Shown here: piece after piece, positions 10,821-25,234 of the stretch
Layout: every line of letters begins with the position of its first letter
How positions within the stretch are numbered: position 1 is the stretch's first letter
NCBI GenBank assembly: GCA_029582155.1
Contig: CM055899.1
Coordinates: 77,440,574 to 77,504,573 of the forward strand
Direction: 5' to 3'
DNA from: Panopea generosa
Lineage: Eukaryota; Mollusca; Bivalvia; Adapedonta; Hiatellidae
DNA: 64,000 nt
The notes under the pieces: generated by a model
Told to the model about the DNA's origin: nothing
The model's input: the letters and a program-made list of their open reading frames with translations, nothing else
The model's database searches: none
Program-made: the position numbers and the translations under genes

Positions 10821-13800
10821 ATTCAAGCTAAACTGTGCCTGTATGTTCATAATCAACCCAGTTTTTTGTTTGTCTTTAACCTACAACTGTGCCTGGGTGT
10901 TCATGTTCAACTCAGATCTTGTTTGTCTTGAAGCTACAACTGTGCCTGAATGTTCATAATAAACTCAGATCTTTGTTTGTTCTGAAGCTACAACTGTGCC
11001 TGCAGGTTCATACTAAACTCAGATCTTTGTTTGTCCTGAAGCTACAACTGTCTTTGTATGTTCATAATAAACCCAGTTCTTTGTTTGTCCTGAAGCTACA
11101 ACTGTCACTGTATGTTCATAATAAACCCAGTTCTTTGTTTGTCCTGAAGCTACAACAGTCACTGTATGTTCATACTTAACTCAGAGTTTTGTTTGTTCTG
11201 AAGCTACAACTGTGCCTGTATGTTCATACTAAACCCATTTCTTTGTATGTCCTGAAGCTACAACTGTCACTGTAAGTTCATAATAAAACCCAGATCTTTG
11301 TTTGTCTTTAAGCTACAACTGTCACTGTATGTTCATGATAAACCCAGTTCTTTGTTTGTCCTGAAGCTACAGCTGTGCCTGTATGTTCATACTAAACTCA
11401 GATCTTTGTTTGTCCTTAAGCTACAACTGTGTCTGTTTGTTCATAATAAACCCAGTTCTTTGTTTGTCCTTAAGCTACAACTGTGCCTGTATTATCATAC
11501 TAAACTCAGATCTTTGTTTGTCCTTAATCTACAACTGTCTCTGTATGTTCATAATAACCCCAGTTCTTTGTTTGTCCTGAAGCTACAACTGTGCCTGTAT
11601 GATCATACTAAACTCAGAGTTTTGTTTATCCTGAAGCTACAACTGTGACTGCATGATCATACTAAACTCAGATCTTTGTTTGTCATTACGCTTCAACTGT
11701 GCCTGCAGTTTCATACTCAACTCAGATCTTTGTTTGTCCTGAAGCTACAACTGTGCCTGCATGTTCATAATAAACCAAGATCATTGTTTGTCCTGAAGCT
11801 ACAACTGTGCCTGTATGATCATACTAAACTCAGATCTTTGTTTGTCCTGAAGCTACAACTGTCACTGTATGTTGTTACTAAACTCAGATCATTGTTTGTC
11901 CTGAAGCTACAACAGTGCCTGCATGTTCATACTAAACCCAGATCTTTGTTTGTCCTGAAGCTACAACTGTCACTGTATGTTCATACTAAACTCAGATCAT
12001 TGTTTGTCCTGAAGCTACAGCTGTGCCTGTATGATCATACTAAACCCAGTTCTTTGTTTGTCCTGAAGCTACAACTGTGCCTGTATGTTCATAATAAACT
12101 CAGTTCTTTGTTTGTCCTGAAGCTACATCTGTCACTGTATGTTCATAATAAACCCAGTTCTTTGTTTGTCCTGAAGCTACAACTGTCACTGTATGTTCAT
12201 AATAAACACAGTTCTTTGTTTGTCCTGAAGCTACAACTGTGCCTGTATGATCATGCTAAACCCAGTTCTTTGTTTGTCCTGAAGTTACAACTGTAACTGT
12301 CTGTTCATAATAAACCCAGTTCTTTGTTTGTCCTGAAGCTACAACTGTCACTGTATGTTCATAATAAACACAGTTCTTTGTTTGTCCTGAAGCTACAACT
12401 GTGCCTGTATGATCATGCTAAACCCAGTTCTTTGTTTGTCCTGAAGTTACAACTGTAACTGTCTGTTCATAATAAACCCAGTTCTTTGTTTGTCATGAAG
12501 CTACAACTGTCACTGTATGTTCATGATAAACCCAGTTCTTTGTTTGTCCTGAAGCTACAACTGTCACTGTATGTTCATACTGAACTCAGATCTTTGTTTG
12601 TCCTTAAGCTACAACTGTGTCTGTCTGTTTATAATAAACCCATTTCTTTGTTTGTCCTGAAGCTACAACTGTGCCTGTATGTTCATACTAAACTCAGATA
12701 TTTGTTTGTCCTTAAGCTACAACTGTGTCTGTATGTTCATAATATACCCAGTTCTTTCTTTGTCCTGAAGCTACAACTGTGCCAGTATTATCATACTAAA
12801 CTCAGATCTTTGTTTGTCCTTAAGCTACAACTGTCACTGTATGTTCATAATAAACCCAGTTCTTTCTTTGTCCTGAAGCTACAACTGTGCCTGTATGATC
12901 ATACTAAACTCAGAATATTGTTTGTCCTGAAGCTACAACTGTGACTGCATGATCATACTAATCTCAGATCTTTGTTTGTCCTTAAGTTTCAACTGTGCCT
13001 GCAGTTTCGTACTAAACTCAGATCTTTTTTTGTCATGAAGCTTCAACTTTGCCTGCAGTTTCATACTAAACTCAGATCTTTGTTTGTTCTGAAGCTACAA
13101 CTGTGCATGTATGTTCATACTAAACTCAGATCTTTGTTTGTCCTGAAACTACAACTGTGCCTGCAGTTTCATACTAAACTCAGATCTTTGTTTGTCCTGA
13201 AGCTTCAACTGTGCCTGCATGTTCATACTAAACTCAGATCTTTGTTTGTCCTGAAGCTTCAACTCTGCCTGCAGTTTCATACTAAACTCAGATCTTTGTT
13301 TGTCCTGAAGCTACAACTGTGCATGTATGTTCATACTAAACTCAGATCTTTGTTTGTCCTGAAGCTACAACTGTGCCTGCATGTTCATACCAAACCCAGA
13401 CCTTTGTTTGTCCTGAAGCTACAACTGTCACTGTATGTTCGTAATAAACCCAGTTCTTTGTTTGTCCTGAAGCTACAACTGTCACTGTATGTTCATAATA
13501 AACCCAGTTCTTTGTTTGTCCTGAAGCTACAACTGTCACTGTATGTTCATACTTAACTCAGAGTTTTGTTTGTCCTGAAGCTACAACTGTGCCTGTATGA
13601 TCATACTAAACTCATATCTTTGTTTGTCCTTAAGCTACAAACGTCACTGTATGTTCATAATAAACCCAGTTCTTTGTTTGTCCTGAAGCTACAACTGTGC
13701 CTGTATGTTCATAATAATCCCAGTTCTTTGTTTGTCCTGAAGCTGCAACTGTCACTGTATGTTCATACTTAACTCAGAGTTTTGTTTGTCCTTAAGCTAC

Positions 13801-16800
13801 AACTGTGCATGTATGATCATACTGAACCCAGTTCTTTGTCCTGAAACTACAACTGTCATTGTATGTTCATAATAAACCCAGATCTTTGTTTGTCCTGAAG
13901 CTACAACTGTGCCTGTATGTTCATACTTAACTCAGAGTTTTGTTTGTCCTGAAGCTACAAATGTCACTGTATGTTCATACTAAACTCAGATCTTTGTTTA
14001 TCCTTAAGCTACAACTGTGTCTGTATGTTCATAATAAACCCAGTTCTTTCTTTGTCCTGAAGCTACAACTGTGCCAGTATTATCATACTAAACTCAGATC
14101 TTTGTTTGTCCTTAAGCTACAACTGTCACTGTATGTTCATAATAAACACAGTTCTTTGTTTGTCCTGAAGCTACAACTGTGACTGCATGATCATACTAAA
14201 CTCAGATCTTTGTTTGTCCTTACGCTTCAACTGTGACTGCAGTTTCGTAATAAACTCAAATCTTTGTTTGTCCTGAAGCTGTAACTGTGCATGTATGTTC
14301 ATATTACACTCAGATCTTTGTTTGTTCTGAAGCTACAACTGTGCCTGCATGTTCATACTAAATTCAGATCTTTGTTTGTCATGAAGCTTCAACTGTGCCT
14401 GCAGTTTCATACTAAACTCAGATCTTTGTTTGTCCTGAAGCTACAACTGTGCATGTATGTTCATACTAAACTCAGATCTTTGTTTGTCCTGAAGCTACAA
14501 CTGTGCCTGCATGTTCATACTAAACTCAGATCTTTGTTTGTCCTGAAGCTTCAACTCTGCCTGCAGGTTCATACTAAACTCAGATCTTTGTTTGTCCTGA
14601 AGCTACAACTGTGCATGTATGTTCATACTAAACTCAGATCTTTGTTTGTCCTGAAGCTACAACTGTGCCTGCATGTTCATACTAAACTCAGATCTTTCTT
14701 TGTCCTGAAGTTTCAACTGTGCCTGCATGTTCATACTAAACTCAGATCTTTGTTTGTCCTTAAGCTACAACTGTGCATGTATGTTCATAATCAACTCCGA
14801 TTTTTGATTATCCTGAAGCTACAACTGTGCATGTACGTTCATAATCAACTCAGTTCCTTATTTCTCTTAAAGCTACAACTGTACGTTCATAATCAACTTT
14901 GTTCCTTATTTCCCCTAAAGCTACAAACGTACCTGTATGTTCATAATCAACTCAGTTCCTTATTTATCCTAAAGCTACAAATGTGCCTGTACGTTCATAG
15001 TCAACTCAGTTCCTTATTTCTTCTAAAGCTAAAACTGTGCCTGTATGTTCATAATAAACCCAGTTCTTTGTTTGTCCTGAAGCTACAACTGTCACCGTAT
15101 GTTCATAATAAATCCAGATCTTTGTTTGTCCTGAAGCTACAACTGTGCCTGCATGTTTATACTAAACCCAGATCTTTGTTTGTCCTGAAGCTACAACTGT
15201 GCCTGTATGTTCATAATAAACCCAGTGATTTGTTTGTCCTGAATCTACAACTGTCACTGTATGTTCGTAATAAACCCAGTTCTTTGTATGTCCTGAAGCT
15301 ACAACTGTCACTGTATGTTCATACTTAACTCAGAGTTTTGTTTGTCCTGAAGCTACAACTGTGCCTGTATGATCATACTAAACTCATATCTTTGTTTGTC
15401 CTTAAGCTACAAATGTCACTGTATGTTCATAATAAACCCAGTTCTTTGTTTGTCCTGAAGCTACAACTGTGCCTGTATGTTCATAATAATCCCAGTTCTT
15501 TGTTTGTCCTGAAGCTGCAACTGTCACTGTATGTTCATACTTAACTCAGAGTTTTGTTTGTCCTTAAGCTACAACTGTGCATGTATGATCATACTAAACC
15601 CAGTTCTTTGTCCTGAAACTACAACTGTCATTGTATGTTCATAATAAACCCAGATCTTTGTTTGTCCTGAAGCTACAACTGTCACTGTATGTTAATACTT
15701 AACTCAGAGTTTTGTTTGTCCTGAAACTACAAATGTCACTGTATGTTCATACTAAACTCAGATCTTTGTTTATCCTTAAGCTACAACTGTGTCTGTATGT
15801 TCATAATAAACCCAGTTCTTTCTTTGTCCTGAAGCTACAACTGTGCCAGTATTATCATACTAAACTCAGATCTTTGTTTGTCCTTAAGCTACAACTGTCA
15901 CTGTATGTTCATAATAAACCCAGTTCTTTGTTTGTCCTGAAGCTACAACTGTGACTGCATGATCATACTAAACTCAGATCTTTGTTTGTCCTTAAGCTTC
16001 AACTGTGCCTGCAGTTTCGTACTAAACTCAAATCTTTGTTTGTCATGAAGCTTCAACTGTGCATGTATGTTCATATTAAACTCAGATCTTTGTTTGTTCT
16101 GAAGCTACAACTGTGCCTGCATGTTCATACTAAATTCAGATCTTTGTTTGTCCTGAAGCTTCAACTGTGCCTGCAGTTTCATACTAAACTCAGATCTTTG
16201 TTTGTCCTGAAGCTACAACTGTGCATGTATGTTTATACTAAACTCAGATCTTTGTTTGTCCTGAAGCTACAACTGTGCATGTATGTTTATACTAAACTCA
16301 GATCTTTGTTTGTCCTGAAGCTACAACTGTGCATGTATGTTCATACTAAACTCAGATCTTTGTTTGTCCTGAAGCTACAACTGTGCCTGCATGTTCATAC
16401 TAAACTCAGATCTTTCTTTGTCCTGAAGCTTCAACTGTGCCTGCATGTTCATACTAAACTCAGATCTTTGTTTGTCCTTAAGCTACAACTGTGCATGTAT
16501 GTTCATAATCAACTCCGATTTTTGATTGTCCTGAAGCTACAACTGTGCATGTACGTTCATAATCAACTCAGTTCCTTATTTCTCTTAAAGCTACAACTGT
16601 ACGTTCATAATCAACTTTGTTCCTTATTTCCCCTAAAGCTACAACCGTACCTGTATGTTCATAATCAACTCAGTTCCTTATTTCTCCTAAAGCTACACTT
16701 GTGCCTATCTGTTCATAATCAACTCAGATCTTTATTTCTCCTTAAGCCACAACTCTGCCAGAATGTTCATGGTCAACTCAGATCTTTGTTTGTTCTAAAC

Positions 16801-16850
16801 ATACAACTGTGCCGGAATGTTCGTAAGTTTTTTTTTATCTCCTCTTAAGT
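10820..16850 (+). repeat. 54 bp minisatellite array (monomeric domain), about 110 units
   Basis: Unit of 54 bp with core TTGTTTGTCCTGAAGCTACA and AACTGTGCCTGTATGTTCAT. One plus frame reads an 18-residue hydrophobic repeat (SLFVLKLQLCLYVHTKLR) for up to 345 codons, explained by the period being a multiple of three. Segments are duplicated with an offset of 1772 bp (for example 13566 matches 15338, and 13940 matches 15712), showing recent block amplification. The units from about 14.8 and 16.5 kb are more diverged and resemble the neighbouring 104 bp domain. Confidence 0.95.
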
Positions 16851-19800
16851 TACTACTGTACCTGACCTGATTGTTTGTAACGAACTCAGTTATTTGTCTT
16901 TAAACTACATCTGTGCCTGAATGTTCATAAACAACTCAGCTCTTTGTTTCTGCTTAAACTACAACTGTACCTGAATGTTTGTAACCAATTCAGTTATTTG
17001 TCTTTAAACTATAATTGTACTTGAATGTTCATAAACAACTCAGCTTTTTGTTTCTGCTTAAGCTACAACTGTGCCTGAATGTTCATAAACAATTCAGCAC
17101 TTTGTTTCTGCTTAAGCTACAACTGTACCTGAATGTTTGTAACCAAATCAGATATTTGTCTTTAAACTACATCTGTGCTTGAATGTTCATTAACAACTCA
17201 GCTCTTAGTTTCTGCTTAAGCTACAACTGTGCCTGAATATTTTTAACTAATTCAGTTATTTGTCTTTAAACTACATCTGTGCCTGAATATTCATAAACAA
17301 CTCAGCACTTTGTTTCTGCTTAAGCTAAAACTGTACCTGAATGTTTATAACCAATTCAGTTATTTGTTTATAAGCTACAACTCTACCTGAATGTTCATAA
17401 ACAACTCAGCATTTTGTTTCTGCTGAAGTTCCAACTGTATCTGAATGTTTGTAAAGAAATCGGTTATTTGTCTTTAAACAACATCTGTGCTTGAATGTTC
17501 ATAAACAACTCAGCTCTTAGTTTCTGCTTAAGCTAAAACTGTGCCTGAATATTTTTAACTAGTTAAGTTATTTGTCTTTAAAATACAACTGTGCCTGAGT
17601 GTTTGTAACCAATTCAGTTATTTGTCTTTAAACTACATCTATGCTTGAATGTTCATAAACAACTCGGCTCTTTGATTCTACTTAAGCTATAACTGTACCT
17701 GAATGTTTGTAACCAATTCAGTTTTTGTCTTTAAACTACATCTGTGCTTGAATGTTCATAAACAACTCGGCTCTTTGTTTCTGCTTAAACTACAACTGTG
17801 CCTGAATGTTTGTAACCAATTCAGTTATTTGTCTTTAAACTACAACTGTACCTGAATGTTCATAAACAACTCAGCTCTTTATTTCTGCTTAAGTTACAAC
17901 TGTACCTGAATGTTTGTAATCAATTCAGTTATTTGTCTTTAAACAACTACTATGCCTGAATGATCAAAAACAACTCAGCACTTTGTTTCTACTTAAGCTA
18001 TAACTGTACCTGAATGTTTGTAACCAATTCAGTTATTTGTCTTTAAACAACAACTATGCCTGAATGATCATAAACAACTCAGCTCTTTGTTTCTGCTTAA
18101 GTTACAACTGTACCTGAATTTTTGTAACCAATTCAGTTATTTGTCTTTAAACAACAACTATGCTTGAATGTTCTAAAACAACTCAGCACTTTGTTTCTAC
18201 TTAAGCTAAAACTGTACCTGAATGTTTGTAACCAATTCATTATTTGTCTTTAAATAACAACTGTGCCTGAATGTTCATAAACAACTCAGCTCTTTGTTTC
18301 TGCTTAAGTTACAACTGTACCTGAATGTTTGTAACCAATTCAGTTTTTGTCTTTAAACTACATCTGTGCTTGAATGTTCATAAACAACTCGGCTCTTTGT
18401 TTCTGCTTAAACTACAACTGTGCCTGAATGTTTGTAACCAATTCAGTTATTTGTCTTTAAACTACAACTGTACCTGAATGTTCATAAACAACTCAGCTCT
18501 TTATTTCTGCTTAAGTTACAACTGTACCTGAATGTTTGTAATCAATTCAGTTATTTGTCTTTAAACAACTACTATGCCTCAATGTTCAAAAACAACTCAG
18601 CACTTTGTTTCTACTTAAGCTATAACTGTACCTGAATGTTTGTAACCAATTCATTATTTGTCTTTAAACTACATCTGTGCCTGAATGTTCATAAACAACT
18701 CGGCTCTTTGTTTCTGCTTAAGTTACATCTGTACCTGAATGTTTGTAACCAATTCAGTTTTTGTCTTTAAACTACATCTGTGCTTGAATGTTCATAAACA
18801 ACTCGGCTCTTTGTTTCTGCTTAAACTACAACTGTGCCTGAATTTTTGTAACCAATTCAGTTATTTGTCTTTAAACTACAACTGTACCTGAATGTTCATA
18901 AACAACTCAGCTCTTTGTTTCTGCTTAAGTTACAACTGTACCTGAATGTTTGTAACCAATTCAGTTATTTGTCTTTAAACAACAACTATGCCTGAATGTT
19001 CAAAAACAACTCAGCACTTTGTTTCTACTTAAGCTAAAACTTTACCTGAATGTTTGTAACCAATTCATTATTTGTCTTTAAATAACAACTGTGCCTGAAT
19101 GTTCATAAACAACTCAGCTCTTTGTTTCTGCTTAAGTTACAACTGTACCTGAATGTTTGTAACATATTCAGTTATTTGTCTTTAAACAACAACTATGCCT
19201 GAATGTTCAAAAACAACTCAGCACTTTGTTTCTACTTAAGCTATAACTGTACCTGAATGTTTGTAACCAATTCATTATTTGTCTTTAAATAACAACTGTG
19301 CCTGAATGTTCATAAACAACTCAGCTCTTTGTTTCTGCTTAAGCTAACACTGTGCCTGAATGTTTGTAACCAATTCAGTTATTTGTCTTTAAACTAAAAC
19401 TGTACCTGAATGTTCATAAACAACTCAGCTCTTTGTTTCTGCTTAAGCTACAACTGTACCTGAATTTTTGTAATCAATTCAGTTATTTGTATTTAAACTA
19501 CAACTGTACCTGAATGTTCATAAACAACTCAGCTTTTTGTTTCTGCTTAAGGTACAACTGTACCTGAATTTTTGTAATCAATTCAGTTATTTGTCTTTAA
19601 ACTAAAACTGTGCTTGAATGTTTAAAAACAACTCGGCTCTTTGTTTCTGCTTAAGTTACAACTGTGCCTGAATGTTTATAAGCAATTCAGTTATTTGTCT
19701 TTAAACTACAACTGTACCTGGATGTTCATAAACAACTCAGCTCTTTGTTTCTGCCTAAGCTACAACTGTACCTGAATTTTTGTAATCAATTCAGTTATTT

Positions 19801-22800
19801 GTCTTTAAACAACAACTATGCCTGAATGTTCAAAAACAACTCAGCACTTTGTTTCTACTGAAGCTAAAATTGTACCTGAATGTTTGTAACCAATTCATTA
19901 TTTGTCTTTAAATAACAACTGTGCCTGAATGTTCAAAAACAACTCAGCTCTTTGTTTCTGCTTAAGTTACAACTGTACCTGAATTTTTGTAACCAATTCA
20001 GTTATTTGTCTTTAAACAACAACTATGCCTGAATGTTCAAAAACAACTCAGCATTTTGTTTCTACTTAAGGTATAATTGTACCTGAATGTTTGTAATCAA
20101 TTCAGTTATTTGTATTTAAACTACAACTGTACCTGAATGTTCATAAACAACTCAGCTTTTTGTTTCTGCTTAAGCTACAACTGTACCTGAATGTTTGTAA
20201 TCAATTCAGTTATTTGTCTTTAAACTACAACTGTGCTTGAATGTTCATAAACAACTCAGCTCTTTGTTTCTGCTTAAGCTACAACTGTACCTGAATTTTT
20301 GTAATCAATTCAGTTATTTGTATTTAAACTACAACTGTACCTGAATGTTCATAAACAACTCAGCACTTTGTTTCTGCTTAAGGTACAACTGTACCTGAAT
20401 ATTTGTAATCAATTCAGTTATTTGTCTTTAAACTAAAACTGTGCTTGAATGTTTAAAAACAACTCGGCTCTTTGTTTCTGCTTAAGCTACAACTGTGCCT
20501 GAATGTTTGTAAGCAATTCAGTTATTTGTCTTTAAACTACAACTGTACCTGAATGTTCATAAACAACTCGGCTCTTTGTTTCTGCTTAAGCTACAACTGT
20601 ACCTGAATGTTTGTAATCAATTCAGTTATTTGTATTTAAACTACAACTGTACCTGAATGTTCATAAACAACTCAGCACTTTGTTTCTGCTTCAGCTACAA
20701 CTGTACCTGAATGTTTGTAATCAATTCAGTTATTTGTCTTTAAACAACAACTATGCCTGAATGTTCAAAAACAACTCAGCACTTTGTTTCTACTGAAGCT
20801 AAAATTGTACCTGAATGTTTGTAACCAATTCATTATTTATCTTTAAATAACAACTGTGCCTGAATGTTCATAAACAACTCAGCTCTTTGTTTCTGCTTAA
20901 GTTACAACTGTACCTGAATTTTTGTAACCAATTCAGTTATTTGTCTTTAAACAACAACTATGCCTGAATGTTCAAAAACAACTCAGCACTTTGTTTCTAC
21001 TTAAGCTATAACTGTACCTGAATGTTTGTAACCAATTCATTATTTGTCTTTAAATAACAACTGTGCCTGAATGTTCATAAACAACTCAGCTCTTTGTTTC
21101 TGCTTAAGCTACAACTGTGCCTGAATGTTTGTAACCAATTCAGTTATTTGTCTTTAAACTACAACTGTACCTGAATGTTCATAAAGAGCTCAGCTCTTTG
21201 TTTCTGCTTAAGCTACAACTGTACCTGAATTTTTGTAATCAATTCAGTTATTTGTATTTAAACTACAACTGTACCTGAATGTTCATAAACAACTCAGCTT
21301 TTTGTTTCTGCTTAAGGTACAACTGTACCTGAATTTTTGTAATCAATTCAGTTATTTGTCTTTAAACTACTACTGTGCTTGAATGTTCATAAACAACTCG
21401 GCTCTTTGTTTCTGCTTAAGCTACAACTGTGCCTGAGTGTTTGTAACCAATTCAGTTATTTGTCTTTAAACTACAACTGTACTTGAATGTTCATAAACAA
21501 CTCAGCTCTTTGTTTCTGCTTAAATTACAACTGTACCTGAATGTCTGTAACCGATTCAGTTATGTGTCTTTAAACTATAATTGTACCTTAATGTTCATAA
21601 ATCTCTCAGCTCTTTGTTTCTGCTTAAGCTACAACTGTACCTGAATGTTTGTAACCAATTCAGTTATTTGTCTTTAAACTACAACTGTGCCTGAATGTTC
21701 ATAAACAACTCAGCACTTTGTTTCTACTTAAGCTACAACTGTGCCTGAATGTTTGTAACCAATTCAGTTATTTGTCTTTAAAGTACAACTGTGCCCGAAT
21801 GTTCATAAACAACTCAGCTCTTTGATTCTGCTTAAGTTACAACTGTACCTGAATGTTTGTAACATATTCAGTTATTTGTCTTTAAACTACAACTGTGCCT
21901 GAATGTTCATATACAACTTAGCTCTTTGTTTCTGCTTAAGTTACAACTGTACCTGAATGTTTGTAACCGATTTAGTTATTTGTCTTTAAACTATAATTGT
22001 GCCTGAATGTTCATAACTATCTAAGCTCTTTGTTTCTGCTTAAACTACAACTGTGCCTGAATGTTTATATCAAATTCAGTTGTTTATATTTAAGCTACAA
22101 CTGTACCTGAATGTTCATAAACAACTCAGCTCTTTGTTTCTGCTTAAGTTACAACTGTTGTAACCAATTCAGTTATTTGTCTTTAAACAACAACTATGCC
22201 TGAATGTTCGAAAACAACTCAGCACTTTGTTTCTACTTAAGCTAAAACTGTACCTGAATGTTTGTAACCATTTCATTATTTGTCTTTAAATAACAACTGT
22301 GCCCCGAATGTTCATAAACAACTCAGCTCTTTGTTTCTGCTTAAGTTACAACTGTACCTGAATGTTTGTAACTAATTCATTATTTGTCTTTAAATAACAA
22401 CTGAGCCTGAATGTTCATGAACAACTCAGCTCTTTGTTTCTGCTTAATTTACAACTGTGCCTGAATGTTTGTAACCAATTCAGTTATTTGTCTTTAAACT
22501 ACTACTGTACCTGAATGTTCATGAACAACTCAGCTCTTTGATTGTGCTTAAGCTACAACTGTACCTGATTTTTTGTAATCAATTCAGTTATTTGTCTTTA
22601 AACTACAACTGTCCTTTAATGTTCATAAACAACTCGGCTTTTTGTTTCTGCTTAAGCTACAGTTATGCCTGAATGTTTGTAACCAATTCAGTTATTTGTC
22701 TTTAAACTACAACTGTACCTGAATGTTCATAAACAACTCAGCTTTTTGTTTCTGCTTAAGCTATAACTGTACCTGAATGTTTGTAACCAATTCATTATTT

Positions 22801-24560
22801 GTCTTTAAACTACAACTGTGCCCGAATGTTCATAAACAACTCAGCTCTTTGTTTCTGCTTAAGTTACAACTGTACCTGAATGTTTGTAACATATTCAGTT
22901 ATTTGTCTTTAAACTACAAATGTGCCTGAATGTTCAAAAACAACTCAGCACCTTGTTTCTACTTAAGCTAAAACTGTACCTGAATGTTTGTAACCAATTC
23001 ATTATTTGTCTTTAAATAACAACTGTGCCCCGAATGTTCATAAACAACTCAGCTCTTTGTTTCTGCTTAAGTTACAACTGTACCTGAATTTTTGTAACCA
23101 ATTCAGTTATTTGTCTTTAAACAACAACTATGCCTGAATGTTCAAAAACAACTCAGCACTTTGTTTCTACTTAAGCTATAACTGTACCTGAATGTTTGTA
23201 ACCAATTCATTATTTGTCTTTAAATAATAACTGTGCCTGAATGTTCATGAACAACTCAGCTCTTTGTTTCTGCTTAATCTACAACTATGCCTGAATGTTT
23301 GTAACCAATTCAGTTATTTGTCTTTAAACCACTACTGTACCTGAATGTTCATAAACAACTCAGCTCTTTGTTTCTGCTTAAGCTACAACTGTACCTGAAT
23401 TTTTGTAATCAATTCAGTTATTTGTCTTTAAACTACAACTGTGCTTTAATGTTCATAAACAACTCGGCTCTTTGTTTCTGCTTAAGCTACAATTGTGCCT
23501 GAATGTTTGTAACCAATTCAGTTATTTGTCTTTAAACTACAACTGTACCTGAATGTTCAGAAACAACTCAGCATTTTGTTTCTGCTTAAGCTATAACTGT
23601 ACCTGAATGTTTGTAACCAATTCATTATTTGTCTTTAAACTACAACTGTGCATGAATGTTCATAAACAACTCGGCTCTTTGTTTCTGCTTAAGCTACAAT
23701 TGTGCCTGAATGTTTGTAACCAATTCAGTTATTTGTCTTTAAACTACAACTGTACCTGAATGTTCATAAACAACTCAGCTCTTTGTTTCTGCTTAAGTTA
23801 CAACTGTACCTGAATGTCTGTAACCGATTCAGTTATGTGTCTTTAAACTATAATTGTACCTTAATGTTCATAAATCTCTCAGCTCTTTGTTTCTGCTTAA
23901 GCTACAACTGTACCTGAATGTTTGTAACTAATTCAGTTATGTGTCTTTAAACTACAACTTTACCTGAATGCTCATAAACAACTCAGCACTTTGTTTCTAC
24001 TTAAGCTACAACTGTGCCTGAATGTTTGTAACCAATTCAGTTATTTGTCTTTAAACTACAACTGTGCCCGAATGTTCATAAACAACTCAGCTCTTTGTTT
24101 CTGCTTAAGTTACAACTGTACCTGAATGTTTGTAACATATTCAGTTATTTGTCTTTAAACTACAATTGTGCCTGAATGTTCATATACAACTCAGCTCTTT
24201 GTTTCTGCTTAAGTTACAACTGTACCTGAATGTTTGTAACCGATTTAGTTATTTGTCTTTAAACTATAATTGTGCCTGAATGTTCATAACTATCTAAGCT
24301 CTTTGTTTTTGCTTAAACTACAACTGTACCTCAATGTTTGTAACCAATTCAATTATTTGTCTTTAAACTACATCTGTGCTTGATTGTTCATAAACAACTC
24401 AGCTCTTTGTTTCTGCTTAAGCTACAACTGTACCTGAATGTTTGTAACCAATTCAGTTGTTAATTGTCTTTCAACTACAACTGTGCCTGAATGTTTGTAA
24501 CCAAGTCAGTTGTTTATCTTTAAACTACAACTGTTGCTGGATGTTTATAATCAACGTAGT
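16850..24560 (+). repeat. 104 bp dimeric domain of the same minisatellite, about 74 units
   Basis: Unit of 104 bp made of a 54 bp half (AACTCAGCTCTTTGTTTCTG, CTTAAGCTACAACTGTACCT) and a 50 bp half (AATTCAGTTATTTGTCTTTA, AACTACAACTGTGCCTGAAT). Both halves are recognisably derived from the 54 bp monomer to the left. As 104 is not a multiple of three, the long open frames of the neighbouring domain vanish here. Multi-unit blocks recur, such as the CAGTTTTTGTCTTTAAAC variants near 17.72, 18.34 and 18.76 kb. Confidence 0.95.
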
Positions 24561-24609
24561 TCTTTGTACTTAAGAAACTAAAGATGTTTTACTTCTCTTG
24601 GAAGTTGTC

Positions 24610-24733
24610 CGTCTTTCAATGCTGGTTCCTCTGACCATGGTGCTGCTGATCCTCCTGGCCATGTTGTTGCTGGTCCCCCTGGCCTTGTTGGGGCTGGTCC
24701 CCCTAACCATGGTGGTGCTGGTTCCCCTGGTAT
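24610..24733. other. GC-rich Gly/Pro-coding repeat, strand uncertain
   Basis: About 125 bp of markedly GC-rich sequence at the edge of the 104 bp array contains about four copies of a 24 bp unit (8 codons). On the plus strand one frame reads AGSSDHGAADPPGHVV then AGPPGLVGAGPPNHGGAGSP and meets GTATTT, a possible donor. On the minus strand another frame reads EPAPPWLGGPAPTRPGG and is preceded by a good acceptor (TCTTTCAAATACCAG). In the ankyrin-gene phase the minus strand stops quickly, so it is not an obvious exon of that gene. The hydrophobic plus-strand frame (Leu/Val/Met-rich) is an out-of-frame shadow. Confidence 0.35.
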
Positions 24734-24734
24734 T

Positions 24735-25230
24735 TGAAAGAAGAGATATAAAATCATATCCGTCTTACCAACTGTCTAAACTATCATACTGGCCAAGTCT
24801 AACAGCGAATTTTGCCTTAACATGATTCGTTAGGCAAATAATACACTATTCTACTCACTTAATGGTTTTAATTTAGATAAAATTGAGCTCTTCGTCCTCA
24901 AATAAAACTAGACTCCATATCAACTATAATTTTAAAAACGCCTTAAAAGGAGCATTGAATGTATGCCGTAAACTTGGTTTCCTACTTTACCACACAGTCA
25001 GTCTTATGTATGTCATAAGGGATCAATTACATTCGGACCACCCCGCCGATTAACCTAATTCTGATGAATGACGGAATTGCCCGAGTATGTACGATTGGGA
25101 TCATTTGTTCTTGTGCAGCACCAAAACTGCACATCAGTTGATGATAAGAACCAAATAGAATTCCATAGAACTAAAATGTCTAACCTATATTACTTAACTT
25201 TATCACAAAGTAAGTCTATGAGAAAGGCTA
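24735..25230. other. Unique AT-rich sequence
   Basis: No repeat or confident exon seen. An open frame beginning at 25068 (MTELPEYVRLGSF) has no splice or homology support that I can see and runs into the degenerate satellite that follows. Confidence 0.35.
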
Positions 25231-25234
25231 GCAA

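Noticed and set aside
10889-16848. Hydrophobic 18-residue repeat frames up to 345 codons in the 54 bp array
   Set aside because: Same reason; the frames disappear at 16.85 kb exactly when the period becomes 104 bp, while the DNA repeat itself continues.
24598-24825. Hydrophobic 75-codon frame starting MEVVRLSMLV
   Set aside because: It is the off-frame of the Gly/Pro repeat island and runs on into AT-rich sequence without splice or domain support.
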